From: Mariprofundales bacterium
GTDB taxonomy: Bacteria; Pseudomonadota; Zetaproteobacteria; Mariprofundales; J009
Length of the DNA: 51,914 nt
Assembly: GCA_030950645.1 (NCBI GenBank)
Contig: JAUZRF010000023.1
Location: forward strand, 1 to 51,914
Reading direction: 5' to 3'
Part shown: piece by piece, positions 42,717-51,794 of the stretch
Layout of the letters: the number at the start of each line of letters is the position of its first letter
How positions within the stretch are numbered: position 1 is the stretch's first letter
Program-made: the position numbers and the translations under genes
The notes under the pieces: generated by a model
Told to the model about the DNA's origin: nothing
The model's input: the letters and a program-made list of their open reading frames with translations, nothing else
Database searches by the model: none

Positions 42717-43678
42717 CAATGCAACAACGCCGTCAGTGGCCGCAACAGTGCCACATCACCCTTCTTCAAACCCTGAAGAAATTTCACCGTATGCAATCGT
42801 GGGTGCGCAATCACGATACAATCCACATGGCGCGCCGCAATGCGCTGCGCATGCCTCCAGGAGCGAGCAATCGCCACCAGATCATTCTTATCATCCAAGA
42901 ACACACGGCGCGCCCCCCAACGCAACCCCGCCCGCTTGGCCTCGCGTGCCGCCACTGATCGACTGCTGGTTCGCGAGTCCACAAAAAACAGCCCATGACT
43001 ACGGCATACCGCCATCACCCCCCGCATCGACGCGGCATTGGCAGTTAACAGTGATCCCATATGGTTATTCACCCCCTGCACAAAAGGCACCTTGGAGAGC
43101 GCCTGAGTAAACAGCGCCTGCTGTCTGGCGATCGACATGCCCAAACGCAGGAAGCTGGCATCCAAATGGCTGCGCAACCGTGGGTTTTCCGGCTCCATTG
43201 GCAGATGCAACATCACCATTCGGCCAGCCTGATGCGCCAATTTCGCCGCCCGACGGCTATGGGTAGCGTCCGGCAACACCGAAATCGTCAAAGGAAAAGG
43301 AAGCGCCAGCAGTTGGCGCTCCTTGACCAAATCGTAGCCAATATCATCAATAATCAAGGCGATGTGGCCAGATTTACCACCCGATTTACCACCCGATTTG
43401 CCACCATGTTTTGCTCGTTGCCGGTGTGCTGCAGGAGGTGCTGGCTGTGGCGCAGCAGGAGATGACGATGACACCGGCGGGATCAGCCTTGCGGCAGCCT
43501 CCCCCGAATCGGGCACCCGCGAAAAATCCTCGAACAGCTCTCCGGCCATCGGATCGGGCAGATGCCAACCCTTGCTGCGGGCAGACTGCTGCGGATTCTC
43601 GCTGCCGTGTGGCCATTGCAATGCCACCAACCCAACCAGCACCAACAAAAGCAACAGCGTCAACCACCGTCTCAGCAC
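42716..43678 (-). CDS. Divergent polysaccharide deacetylase (YibQ/DUF610 family)
   Basis: The 320-residue protein has an N-terminal membrane segment (WLTLLLLLVLVGLVAL), a long proline/alanine-rich linker with three GGKS repeats (12-bp units in DNA), and a deacetylase-type domain: HIALIIDDIGYDL, PLTISVLPDATHSRRAAKLAHQAGRMVMLHLPME, NHMGSLLTANAASMRGVM, FFVDSRTSSRS and RRVFLDD. The family is related to NodB deacetylases but the activity is not established. It lies just after ctpA on the same strand, as in other proteobacteria where the two genes follow an EnvC-type protein; none is present here. Confidence 0.85.
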   Translation of the reverse strand: MLRRWLTLLLLLVLVGLVALQWPHGSENPQQSARSKGWHLPDPMAGELFEDFSRVPDSGEAAARLIPPVSSSSPAAPQPAPPAAHRQRAKHGGKSGGKSGGKSGHIALIIDDIGYDLVKERQLLALPFPLTISVLPDATHSRRAAKLAHQAGRMVMLHLPMEPENPRLRSHLDASFLRLGMSIARQQALFTQALSKVPFVQGVNNHMGSLLTANAASMRGVMAVCRSHGLFFVDSRTSSRSVAAREAKRAGLRWGARRVFLDDKNDLVAIARSWRHAQRIAARHVDCIVIAHPRLHTVKFLQGLKKGDVALLRPLTALLH

Positions 43679-43715
43679 CGAACCCTAGGCCAACATTCCT
43701 CGTTAACGACCAGAT

Positions 43716-45074
43716 TTAGATGTGCACATGCAGTGCCGTCAGGCCACGCAACAGATCTTTGGCACGCTGTAGCTGAACATCGAGCAGCAATCGCCGCTGC
43801 ATCTTGACGGACACCAACGACTTGGCCGTCCCCTTGATGCCCGATGCCGCTGATGCTGCCGACGGAGAAGTTACTCCGCCACTATTCTTAAGGTGACCTT
43901 TCAATGAACGCTCAAACACGAACTTCCGCTTCTTGAGCGCAGCTTCCACCTTCTTGTCCACCTTAAGCGCCACCAGCTTCACCTCGACATCGGGTGTGAT
44001 CCCCAACGCCTGAATCGAGCGCCCACTCGGTGTGTAGTAGAGCGCAGTAGTCAGCTTCACCGCGCTGCCATCATTCAACGGCACCACTGATTGCACACTC
44101 CCCTTACCAAAGCTCTTTTCACCCATCAACACTGCGCGGTGGTTATCTTGCAAGGCTCCACTCACAATCTCCGAAGCCGAGGCCGAGCCCTGATTGATCA
44201 GCACCACCAGCGGCATACCATGCAAAATATCGCCTTTTTTGGCATCAAACTGCATGTTGCGACCAACCCGCGACTTGGTACTAACAATCCCACCCTTATC
44301 TAGAAATAGATCTGATATTTCAACAGCTTGATTAAGAAGCCCGCCAGGATTGTTGCGCAAATCCAGTACCGCCCCTTGCAAGGTATGACCGGAACGGGCA
44401 TCAAGATCGGCAAACTGTTTCTTCAACTCCGAGGTGGTATGTTCCTGAAACTGAGTAATGCGCAAATAGGCCAGATGCGGTGTGAGAAAATCACTCTTAA
44501 CCGACTTCACATGAATCACCGCCCGAGCAAGCGTGAAATCTAAAGTGCGCCTTGCACTAGCACGAAACACCGTCAGCGTAATCTTGCTACCGGGCTTACC
44601 GCGCATCAGATCGACCCCCTCTTGCAAGGAGAGATCGCTGGCCAACGCATCACCAATCCGAATGATCAGATCCCCCGCCTTCATTCCCGCTTTATCCGCC
44701 GGCGTATCCTCAATCGGTGCCACCACGCGGATGCCACCATCACCTTGGGCAATCTCGATACCAAGGCCACCAAACTCACCCTTGGTCTCCACCTGCATCT
44801 GGCTAAACTGCTTCTTGTTCATATAGACCGAATGCGGATCAAGCGATGCGAGCATCCCCGTCAAGGCGCCATCAATCAGCTGCGCATCACTCCGCTTCTT
44901 CACATACGATTGTTGCACCAACCGCATCACCTGAGTGAATTTGCGCAACTGTTGGTAGTCGGTCGCCGCCACTGCCTTGAGGCCATCCAGCGGCGCCTCC
45001 AGTGTCAGCCAGCCACCCACCAACACGGCGGTTACTCCGCCGGCAATCATAGTCCATCGCATTCTTGGTTTCAT
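43716..45074 (-). CDS. ctpA: Carboxy-terminal processing protease (S41 family)
   Basis: This periplasmic serine protease cuts substrate C-termini and often controls cell wall hydrolases. The 452-residue protein has an N-terminal membrane anchor or signal (MIAGGVTAVLVGGWLTL), a PDZ domain (GLGIEIAQGDGGIRVVAPIEDTPADKAGMKAGD), and an S41 domain with DLRNNPGGLLNQAVEI, the nucleophile in NQGSASASEIVSGAL, and the catalytic lysine in EKSFGKGSVQ. A lysine-rich C-terminal tail follows. It starts 6 bases after the yaaA stop and is probably co-transcribed with the deacetylase, TPR and transpeptidase genes downstream. Confidence 0.95.
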   Translation of the reverse strand: MKPRMRWTMIAGGVTAVLVGGWLTLEAPLDGLKAVAATDYQQLRKFTQVMRLVQQSYVKKRSDAQLIDGALTGMLASLDPHSVYMNKKQFSQMQVETKGEFGGLGIEIAQGDGGIRVVAPIEDTPADKAGMKAGDLIIRIGDALASDLSLQEGVDLMRGKPGSKITLTVFRASARRTLDFTLARAVIHVKSVKSDFLTPHLAYLRITQFQEHTTSELKKQFADLDARSGHTLQGAVLDLRNNPGGLLNQAVEISDLFLDKGGIVSTKSRVGRNMQFDAKKGDILHGMPLVVLINQGSASASEIVSGALQDNHRAVLMGEKSFGKGSVQSVVPLNDGSAVKLTTALYYTPSGRSIQALGITPDVEVKLVALKVDKKVEAALKKRKFVFERSLKGHLKNSGGVTSPSAASAASGIKGTAKSLVSVKMQRRLLLDVQLQRAKDLLRGLTALHVHI

Positions 45075-45080
45075 GTAAAC

Positions 45081-45854
45081 CTACTCCTTAACAAAGACCC
45101 ACTCCGACCCACACGACTGTGCCGCATCAAAATGGTAATCCGCAATAGTAAATGTTTTCAACGCTTCCGCATCCCCAATCCGCTGGGTAGCGATCCATCG
45201 GCACATCAGCCCACGCGCCCGTTTGGCATGGATGCCGATGACGCGATACTGACCCCGACTATAGTGCTTGAACAGTGGCGTGATCACAGGAACCGCCAAT
45301 GCTGCCACATCTACCGCCTTAAAATACTCTTGGGAGGCGAGATTGATCAGATGCGTCGCGCCCGACTCTGCGACCTCCTGCATCAATACCGATGCCAACC
45401 GTTGCCGCCAAAATGCGTAGAGATTCTTGCCTTGCGCATTCGTCAACTGCGTGGACATTTCGAGGCGATACGATTGCATCAGATCCAGGGGTCGCAGCAG
45501 GCCATACAGACCAGAAAGTATACGCAAATGCTTCTGACAAAAAGCCAGTTCACTCCCGCCCAGAGTATCTACATCCAGCGCCCGGTAGAGATCACCACGA
45601 AAAGCAAACAGTGCCTGCATCGCATTACCACAATCAAATGGCCGTTGCCACGCCGCAAAACGGTCAACATTCAACACTGCCAACGGCATACTAAGCTTCA
45701 TCAATTTGGCGAGCGCATCCGCGTCCAACTGCCGTAGCTCCCTCACCAACACCTCCGCCTGATCAAGCAATACCGGCTGCGTGGCATCCACGCCAAGACG
45801 CGCCCCACCCTCTGCCAACCGCTTCGCTGGCGAAATCACAACCATTATCGACAT
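45081..45854 (-). CDS. yaaA: YaaA family peroxide-stress protein
   Basis: YaaA (DUF328) lowers intracellular iron-driven damage during peroxide stress in E. coli and binds DNA. The 257-residue protein shows MVVISPAKRLAEGG, LSGLYGLLRPLDLMQSYRLEMST, INLASQEYFKAVD, and KRARGLMCRWI, the conserved family blocks, and ends FDAAQSCGSEWVFVKE. I chose ATG 45854 (MSIMVVIS) because GGAGGTGGAG lies just before it; the track start at 45872 is longer. It begins the minus-strand run that continues with ctpA. A solo MITE-1 end lies about 85 bases upstream. Confidence 0.93.
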   Translation of the reverse strand: MSIMVVISPAKRLAEGGARLGVDATQPVLLDQAEVLVRELRQLDADALAKLMKLSMPLAVLNVDRFAAWQRPFDCGNAMQALFAFRGDLYRALDVDTLGGSELAFCQKHLRILSGLYGLLRPLDLMQSYRLEMSTQLTNAQGKNLYAFWRQRLASVLMQEVAESGATHLINLASQEYFKAVDVAALAVPVITPLFKHYSRGQYRVIGIHAKRARGLMCRWIATQRIGDAEALKTFTIADYHFDAAQSCGSEWVFVKE

Positions 45855-45939
45855 GTAACTCCACCTCCCCATCCATCATCAATCCCAAACACCCACGCAG
45901 CATGCTACACCAACATCTCAATCGCCGAGATTCCTATCC

Positions 45940-45957
45940 GTAACTACTCAGCACCCT
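45940..45957 (+). repeat. Solo MITE-1 left end
   Basis: Only gtaactactcagcaccct remains, with unrelated sequence after it. It lies between the divergent yaaA and dnaE genes and may be the scar of a deleted copy. Confidence 0.7.
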
Positions 45958-45997
45958 GCTCTTTGGATAAAGCGCGCCAACGGCTAGCCTTCGCGCA

Positions 45998-48900
45998 ATG
46001 CAATTCTCCCACTTCGCACATCTGCACACCCACTCCGACTACTCCCTACTCAACAGTGCGATGACGGTGGATCAGATGATTGCCCGAGCGGTAACGCTGC
46101 GCCAACCAGCATTGGCATTGACCGATTATGGTAACCTGTTTGGTGCGATTGAGTTTTACACCAAGGCGATGCGCAAAGGCATTAAACCGATATTAGGCTG
46201 CGAACTCTATATCGTCGACGATATGCACCAGCATGAACACGCCCCCGGCGGTCGGCCCAACTACGCCAAGTTGGTGGTGCTGGCGCGCAACAATATCGGC
46301 TGGCACAACCTGCTCCACCTCGTTAGCGACGGCTACCTTGAGGGGTTTTACTACAAACCCCGTATCGACCGCGCCCGATTGGCCGAGCATAGCCGCGGGC
46401 TGATCGCACTAAGCTCCGGCGATGGTGAAATCGACCGAGCCCTACGCGATGGGGACGCTGCCAATGCCCGAAACTTGTGCCAAAGCTATCGCGACATATT
46501 CCCCAACAACAGCTTTTTTATTGAGCTACAAGCCGATTTCCGCGAAGGCACCGTCGCGATGAATCAACGCCGCATCGAACTAGCACGCGAGCTCGATCTT
46601 CCATTGGTGGCCAGCAACAATGCCCATTTTCTCCACGCCGAGGATTTTGATGCCTACCGCGCCATGGTCGCGATTGGCCGCAACCGACTGCTTAGTGACA
46701 TCGGATCCGAGGAGGTATCGGCACAGAACTACTTCAAGAGCGAAGCGGAGATGCGTGAGCTGTTCGAGGCGACTCCTGAGGCAATAGAGAACACGCTGCA
46801 CATCGCCAATCGCTGCAATGTCGATCTGCAATTTGGCAACTACCAACTGCCAGACTTCGCCCTGCCCGATGGCATTGAGATCGATGCCTATTTCCGCCAG
46901 CAGGCAACCAAAGGCCTCGATGGCCGCTGGCCAACCATCCTCTTCGGACGGCCCGATGCGCAGCGCGAGGAGTACGATCAGCGGCTCGAATTTGAGTTGG
47001 GCGTGATTAAAAAAATGGGTTTCCCCGGCTACTTCCTCATTGTCGCCGATTTTATTCAATGGTCAAAACAGCAAGAGATTCCGGTCGGCCCTGGACGAGG
47101 ATCCGGCGCAGGGTCGCTGGTCGCCTACGCCATGCTGATCACCGACCTTGATCCAATTCGCTACGGCCTGCTATTCGAGCGGTTTCTCAACCCCGAACGG
47201 GTTTCAATGCCCGATTTTGATATCGATTTCTGTATGGAGCGCCGTGGTGAGGCGATTCAATATGTCACCGAGCATTACGGCCAGGAGCGGGTATCGCAAA
47301 TCATCACCTTCGGCTCGATGAAGGCCAAGGCGGTGGTGCGCGATGTCGGCCGTGTATTGGCGATCGATCTCGGCAAGATCAATACCATCGCCAAGCTGAT
47401 CCCCAGCGACCTCAAGATGACGCTGGAGAAGGCGCTGATCGAAGAACCCAAACTTGAAGCGATGCGCCGAGAGGATCCGGAAGTCACCGCACTGTTTGAC
47501 CTCGCCACCAAGCTAGAAGGGATGCACCGCAACGCAGGCACCCACGCCGCTGGGGTGGTAATCGGACGCACCCCGCTGGTCGAGGTGGCGCCACTCTTCA
47601 AGCTCTCGGGCGAAGAGGGTAAGGTGGTGCAGTGGGACATGGCGCACGCCGAGAAGATGGGGCTGATTAAATTCGACTTTCTGGGACTGAAAACCCTGAC
47701 CGTGATTGATAAGGCCTGCCGCAATGTGCGCCGCGAGCCTAAGTTGGCCGATTTCGACATCGTCACCATCCCGATGGATGACCAAAAAACCTTCGCCCTT
47801 TTGCAGCAAGGACAGACCAGTGCGGTGTTTCAGGTCGAGTCGGACGGCATGCGCGACCTGCTGCGCAAGGTCCTTCCGGACTGCTTCGAGGATATTATCG
47901 CGCTGGTTGCGCTCTACCGTCCCGGCCCGTTGGAGTCGGGCATGGTCGAGGATTTTATCGAACGCAAACATGGCCGCCAGGAGAGCGTCTACGCGCTGCC
48001 GCAGCTCAAGCCAATTCTAGAGGAGACCTACGGCGTCATCCTCTATCAGGAGCAGGTGATGAAAATCGCCCAGGTATTGGCTGGCTACTCGCTGGGACAG
48101 GCGGATATGCTGCGTCGCGCCATGGGTAAGAAAAAACCAGAAGAGATGGACAAGCAGCGCACCATCTTTATGGAGGGCTGCACCAAAAACCGCATCGCCG
48201 CCGACAAGGCGGAATATATCTTCGACCTCATGGCCAAATTCGCAGGTTACGGCTTCAATAAGTCCCACTCCGCAGCCTATGCCTTGATCGCCTACCAAAC
48301 CGCCTACCTCAAAGCACACTTTCCCCAAGCATTCATGGCCGCCACCCTCTCCTGTGACATGGGAAACAGTGATAAAATCGCGGCCTTGGTCAGCGACTGC
48401 CAACGGATGGAGATCACCATTCTACCGCCGGACATGAATACCTCAGAGTGGGCATTTGTGCCGGAGAAGCGGTCAATCCGCTTCGGACTCGGTGCCATCA
48501 AAGGAGTAGGCGAAGCCGCCTCGCTCGACCTAGTCGCACAACGCAACCAAGGCGGCGCATTCACTTCGTTGGAGGATATTGTCACCCGCTGCGGGGATAA
48601 ACAGATCAACAAACGGCTGATGGAGTCATTAATTAAAGCCGGAGCCACCAACGGCGTATTACCACATATGCATGCCGCGATTGAAGGAATAGATCACGCG
48701 CTAAGCGGACTGAAATCCCGCAAAAAACGCCAAACGCACCGCCAAGGATCGCTCTTCTCGGCCACACAGATGCCAGCGACACCGCTGTTCCCGCAACTGC
48801 CGGAATGGAGCGCCGGGGAGTGCCTGCAGCAGGAGCGCGAGGTGCTGGGGTTTTACCTCAGCGGCCATCCACTCCAAGATTATCTGGCCAATATCGATCA

Positions 48901-49501
48901 ACTGGGCAGCGGAAATCTGGTTGATATTCTCCGTATGGAGGATCAAAGCCCAGTGGTTGTAGCGGTAGGCGTAAGCTCAATACGCGAGCATCGTGGCGGC
49001 AAGGGAACCATGGCCTTTGTTCAGGTCGAGGATCTCCACGGTAGCGCTGAATCGGTATTCTTTGCGAAAAACTATACGCAATATCGCGAGCTATTGGCGC
49101 AAGAAAAGCCGCTGCTGCTGGTGGGATATCTCGACAAAAGTCGGGAAAAGCCCTCGATTTTGGTTCATGAACTCCACCTCCTCGCCGAGGCACTGCCAAA
49201 GCTGATTAGCCGAGTTCGGCTTCGTAGCAGCGCCATCTTCTGGGATGCTGCAGCTATCGAATCCATTCAACAGGCCGCCCGTGACCACCCTGGAGAGACC
49301 ACGCTGGTATTGGATGTCCGCCTGCCCGATGGCAGCATCGCCGAACTCAACAGTGGGGTGCGATTGTGCTGGAACACCACCGTGCACCAACAATTTCAGC
49401 GCCAATTCGGCAAAGGTATGCGCTGCGAGCGCCGGGAGTGGAAGGTCCCCCCCGCCAAGCGCCGATTCATTAAAAAACCGCCTCAGAGCAATACGGAGTA
49501 A
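45998..49501 (+). CDS. dnaE: DNA polymerase III subunit alpha
   Basis: DnaE is the catalytic subunit of the replicative polymerase. The 1167-residue protein has an N-terminal PHP domain (HLHTHSDYSLLNSAMT), palm motifs GPGRGSGAGSLVAYAM and PDFDIDFCMERRGEAI (catalytic aspartates, about residue 405), a finger region with ALYRPGPLESGMVEDFIERKHG and GYGFNKSHSAAYALIAYQTAYLK, a clamp-binding QGSLF near 915 and a C-terminal OB fold. The start ATG 45998 has no clear ribosome site but gives the standard N-terminus MQFSHFAHLH. accA follows after 6 bases, a frequent pairing in proteobacteria. Confidence 0.97.
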   Translation: MQFSHFAHLHTHSDYSLLNSAMTVDQMIARAVTLRQPALALTDYGNLFGAIEFYTKAMRKGIKPILGCELYIVDDMHQHEHAPGGRPNYAKLVVLARNNIGWHNLLHLVSDGYLEGFYYKPRIDRARLAEHSRGLIALSSGDGEIDRALRDGDAANARNLCQSYRDIFPNNSFFIELQADFREGTVAMNQRRIELARELDLPLVASNNAHFLHAEDFDAYRAMVAIGRNRLLSDIGSEEVSAQNYFKSEAEMRELFEATPEAIENTLHIANRCNVDLQFGNYQLPDFALPDGIEIDAYFRQQATKGLDGRWPTILFGRPDAQREEYDQRLEFELGVIKKMGFPGYFLIVADFIQWSKQQEIPVGPGRGSGAGSLVAYAMLITDLDPIRYGLLFERFLNPERVSMPDFDIDFCMERRGEAIQYVTEHYGQERVSQIITFGSMKAKAVVRDVGRVLAIDLGKINTIAKLIPSDLKMTLEKALIEEPKLEAMRREDPEVTALFDLATKLEGMHRNAGTHAAGVVIGRTPLVEVAPLFKLSGEEGKVVQWDMAHAEKMGLIKFDFLGLKTLTVIDKACRNVRREPKLADFDIVTIPMDDQKTFALLQQGQTSAVFQVESDGMRDLLRKVLPDCFEDIIALVALYRPGPLESGMVEDFIERKHGRQESVYALPQLKPILEETYGVILYQEQVMKIAQVLAGYSLGQADMLRRAMGKKKPEEMDKQRTIFMEGCTKNRIAADKAEYIFDLMAKFAGYGFNKSHSAAYALIAYQTAYLKAHFPQAFMAATLSCDMGNSDKIAALVSDCQRMEITILPPDMNTSEWAFVPEKRSIRFGLGAIKGVGEAASLDLVAQRNQGGAFTSLEDIVTRCGDKQINKRLMESLIKAGATNGVLPHMHAAIEGIDHALSGLKSRKKRQTHRQGSLFSATQMPATPLFPQLPEWSAGECLQQEREVLGFYLSGHPLQDYLANIDQLGSGNLVDILRMEDQSPVVVAVGVSSIREHRGGKGTMAFVQVEDLHGSAESVFFAKNYTQYRELLAQEKPLLLVGYLDKSREKPSILVHELHLLAEALPKLISRVRLRSSAIFWDAAAIESIQQAARDHPGETTLVLDVRLPDGSIAELNSGVRLCWNTTVHQQFQRQFGKGMRCERREWKVPPAKRRFIKKPPQSNTE

Positions 49502-49507
49502 CCATCT

Positions 49508-50464
49508 ATGGCCAGCTATCTCGAATTTGAACGCCCAATTGCCGAACTCTCGATGCGAATCGACGAACTCGCTCAACTTGCCAACAATGGCGAGGTCAAT
49601 GTTGATGATGAGATCATCCAATTACAGAAGAAACGCGATCTCCTAACCGAGCAGATCTACGCCAACGCATCACGGGCAGAGATATGCCAGCTATCGCGCC
49701 ATCCGGATCGCCCCGGATTTCTCGATTACATCCCAATGATTTTCGATGATTTCCAAGAGCTAAAAGGAGATCGCGCATTTGCCAATGATGGCGCTATCAT
49801 TGGAGGAACCGCCAGCCTCGATGGCATCAGCGTGATGCTGGTCGGCCAGCACAAAGGGCGCACTACCAAAGAGAAAATCGCCTGTAACTTCGGCATGGCA
49901 CGCCCAGAGGGCTACCGCAAAGCGCTGCGCCTATTTCATATCGCCGAGCGCTTTGCCATGCCGGTACTCACCTTCATCGACACCCCCGGTGCTTGGCCGG
50001 GAATCGATGCCGAAGAGCATGGGCAAAGCGAGGCGATTGCCCGCAATTTGATGGAGTTGGCCGTGCTTAAAGTGCCGGTGATCAGCACGGTCATCGGTGA
50101 AGGCGGGTCGGGTGGCGCGCTGGCCATTGGGGTTGGCGATCGCCTGCTCATGCAGCAGTTCTCTACCTATGCGGTGATCTCCCCGGAAGGGTGTGCCGCC
50201 ATTCTGTGGCATGATCGTAAATTTAGCGCACAAGCCGCAGAGGCACTCAAGCCCACCGCCAAAGATTTGCGCGAACTGGGTATCAATGATGCCATTATCC
50301 CCGAGCCCTCCTATGGTGCGCACCGCGCCCCAAAACAGGCCGCAGCCAAGCTTAAAGCCACACTACTACAACAACTTAATCCACTGCTCGCCCTGCCTGT
50401 CGAGAGCTTGCTACAACAGCGTCAACAACGGCTGCGTACCATCGGGCTGTTTGAAGAGGGATAA
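49508..50464 (+). CDS. accA: Acetyl-CoA carboxylase carboxyltransferase subunit alpha
   Basis: AccA with AccD transfers the carboxyl group from biotin to acetyl-CoA, giving malonyl-CoA for fatty acid synthesis. The 318-residue protein has MASYLEFERPIAELSMRIDEL, RHPDRPGFLDYI, FGMARPEGYRKALRL, FIDTPGAWPGIDAEEHGQSEAIARNL, GEGGSGGALAIGVGDRLLM and SPEGCAAILWHD, all expected at full length. It follows dnaE closely. Its last codons overlap the likely start of the thiE-like gene. Confidence 0.97.
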   Translation: MASYLEFERPIAELSMRIDELAQLANNGEVNVDDEIIQLQKKRDLLTEQIYANASRAEICQLSRHPDRPGFLDYIPMIFDDFQELKGDRAFANDGAIIGGTASLDGISVMLVGQHKGRTTKEKIACNFGMARPEGYRKALRLFHIAERFAMPVLTFIDTPGAWPGIDAEEHGQSEAIARNLMELAVLKVPVISTVIGEGGSGGALAIGVGDRLLMQQFSTYAVISPEGCAAILWHDRKFSAQAAEALKPTAKDLRELGINDAIIPEPSYGAHRAPKQAAAKLKATLLQQLNPLLALPVESLLQQRQQRLRTIGLFEEG

Positions 50465-51071
50465 CACCGCCCCACAGCTACTCTACATCACCGACAGCAG
50501 CCGCACCGGTCAGGAGCGGCTATTGGAGGTGGTGCGGATTGGATTACAACATGGAGTCGATGGGGTTCTGTTACGAGAGCCCACCCTGAACTCCGGCAAG
50601 CTGCTAGCACTAGCCTCCACCCTGCGCGAACTCACCCGCCAACACCATGCCCAACTAATCATTCATAGCCAGGCCGACATTGCCCGCGCGGTATCCGCAG
50701 ATGGTGTGCACCTCTCCAGCACCGCCATCGACGAAGCGCCCGCCATGCGCCGCTGGCTCGCACCCCTTGCGCTCACCATCTCCGCCTCATGCCACCAGGC
50801 CGCAGAGCTGAAACAGGCGGCGCTCGCAGGGATCGATTACGCCCTGCTCTCGCCACTATTCACCACCGCCAGCCACCCAAAGGCCACCGCACTCGGAGCG
50901 AACCGCTTCACCGCGCTTGCCACACAGTCACCCATCCCGGTGCTTGCATTGGGTGGCATCAACCCCGACAACCGCAACCAAGTCCCGAGCTCAGCACACG
51001 GCGTAGCGGTGATGCGAGGCTTGGATGAGGCCGCGCACATCACCGATGCAGCGGATCTACTGTTGGGATAA
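50451..51071 (+). CDS. thiE: Thiamine phosphate synthase / TenI family protein
   Basis: The product belongs to the ThiE/TenI TIM-barrel family, which joins thiazole and pyrimidine phosphates or aromatises the thiazole. Motifs are LLYITDSS, GVDGVLLREPTLNSGKL, LIIHSQADIARAVSADGVHLSS, LTISASCHQAAELKQAALAG, ALLSPLFTTASHPKATALG and VLALGGINPDN. The reading frame has no ATG before the domain; TTG 50451, inside the end of accA, is the best start, giving 206 residues. The TTASHP form is closer to TenI-like or MutT-associated members than to E. coli ThiE. No other thiamine gene is near, so the exact role is unsure. Confidence 0.78.
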   Translation: MKRDNTAPQLLYITDSSRTGQERLLEVVRIGLQHGVDGVLLREPTLNSGKLLALASTLRELTRQHHAQLIIHSQADIARAVSADGVHLSSTAIDEAPAMRRWLAPLALTISASCHQAAELKQAALAGIDYALLSPLFTTASHPKATALGANRFTALATQSPIPVLALGGINPDNRNQVPSSAHGVAVMRGLDEAAHITDAADLLLG

Positions 51072-51110
51072 CCATCCAGCACCCCTTTTGTCCCGTAACG
51101 CTGTAGCTAT

Positions 51111-51232
51111 TACATTCTGACTTATTTGAGGGGGAGGGTCGTGCCACGATGAGGCAGGCCGTTTAGAACGGCTGATTCGGGAGCCCTTGCTAAACGAGGG
51201 ATGACCCCCCTCAAATAAAGGTAAACATAACA
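51111..51232. repeat. MITE-2 copy B, short form
   Basis: It runs from ttacattctgacttatttga to ccctcaaataaaggtaaaca and shares nearly the whole internal sequence (cacgatgaggcaggccgttt, gggagcccttgctaaacgag) with the copy at 1869-2120, but without the latter's extra 130 bases. It begins 40 bases after the thiE stop. The track ORF on the minus strand here is incidental. Confidence 0.75.
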
Positions 51233-51264
51233 ACCCTGAAGCGGATCCCTTGAATGCTAAAGTG

Positions 51265-51531
51265 TTAACACGCATCAATAGCTGGTGGAAGGCCGCGCAT
51301 GGCTATCACCAAGCGAGCCACCACTATCCGACTACCTGAAAATTCATCGAAGCACATACGCACATCAGCTGGTTGATAACTGTTGATAGGTTTGGCAATC
51401 GCATCCAAGTAATCCTCCGCCCGAACCACCATCCAACGAACATAGCTATTGCCATGCCTATGGCTAGCAGCAAAACGAATGAATTTATCCCAGAAATCAT
51501 CTGGAGCACCTTCGTGAGCTGAAGCTATTTT
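51265..51531 (-). pseudogene. Probable tyrosine recombinase N-terminal remnant
   Basis: A frame without a start codon, not listed in the track, reads DDFWDKFIRFAASHRHGNSY, VRWMVVRAEDYLDAIAKPIN, SYQPADVRMCFDEF and stops at 51265. The FWDK...RW...RAE.Y pattern is like the SAM-like N-terminal domain of integron-type and XerC/D-like recombinases. The N-terminus is cut near a 44-bp inverted repeat, and no catalytic domain follows. I am only moderately sure of the family. Confidence 0.4.
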
Positions 51532-51568
51532 TTACTTTCTGGTTTCTTGATGTTTAGAGTATTAAACC

Positions 51569-51709
51569 ATGAAGGCAATGGATGCATTACATTTAGCCTG
51601 TGCTATAAATATGAAAGTTGATTATTTTTGCACAACAGATGATGATGCCCTCGCAAAAAGTCAGAATGTCTATTTTCATGGGGTGTCCAAACCCTACCGA
51701 AGGTCATAA
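51569..51709 (+). pseudogene. PIN-domain toxin fragment
   Basis: The 46-residue frame reads MKAMDALHLACAINMKVDYF then CTTDDDALAKSQNV. The DALHLACA...DYFCTTDD pattern is the C-terminal half of a PIN nuclease (VapC-like), which would carry two of the acidic active-site residues. From about 51643 the frame runs into the MITE-3 element, so the domain end is replaced. The N-terminal half is absent. It lies on the same strand as a short RHH-like stretch at 51299, but that may be chance. Confidence 0.6.
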
Positions 51710-51794
51710 ACATCGATTCTGGGGCAAATGGTGAGCTCATTTTTCCATCGATGTGAAAAGTTCGGGAACATCTCGACTTTTTGCGAGGGCATCA
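51643..51794. repeat. MITE-3, 152 bp with perfect 20-bp terminal inverted repeats
   Basis: The ends tgatgccctcgcaaaaagtc (51643-51662) and its exact reverse complement (51775-51794) enclose 112 bases with no gene of their own. It interrupts the PIN fragment after TTDD. I could not identify a clear target duplication. Only one copy is visible in the window. Confidence 0.85.

Noticed and set aside
38118-45074. A biosynthetic or defence cluster among the minus-strand envelope genes
   Set aside because: All genes here belong to known housekeeping or cell wall families; nothing indicates defence or secondary metabolism.
9840-45872. Long plus-strand ORFs opposite the dcw genes and ORFs opposite dnaE and others
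   Set aside because: They are rich in His, Arg, Pro and Gln, have no recognisable domains and lie antisense to certain genes: frame shadows.
1-45957. The dispersed repeats as a possible CRISPR array
   Set aside because: Copies are scattered over tens of kilobases with no regular spacers and no cas genes; ends and target duplications indicate transposition.
51057-51278. Minus-strand ORF after thiE
   Set aside because: It is MITE-2 sequence in reverse; no domain or start signal.
51299-51376. Plus-strand MAITKRATTIRLPE..., like a ribbon-helix-helix antitoxin before the PIN fragment
   Set aside because: Only 25 codons, and the opposite strand gives a longer coherent recombinase-like frame over the same bases. 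It may be chance.
51324-51509. Minus-strand ORF MLQMISGINSFVLLLAIGMA..., a possible membrane protein
   Set aside because: The adjacent frame on the same strand reads as a recombinase-like domain and explains the bases better.
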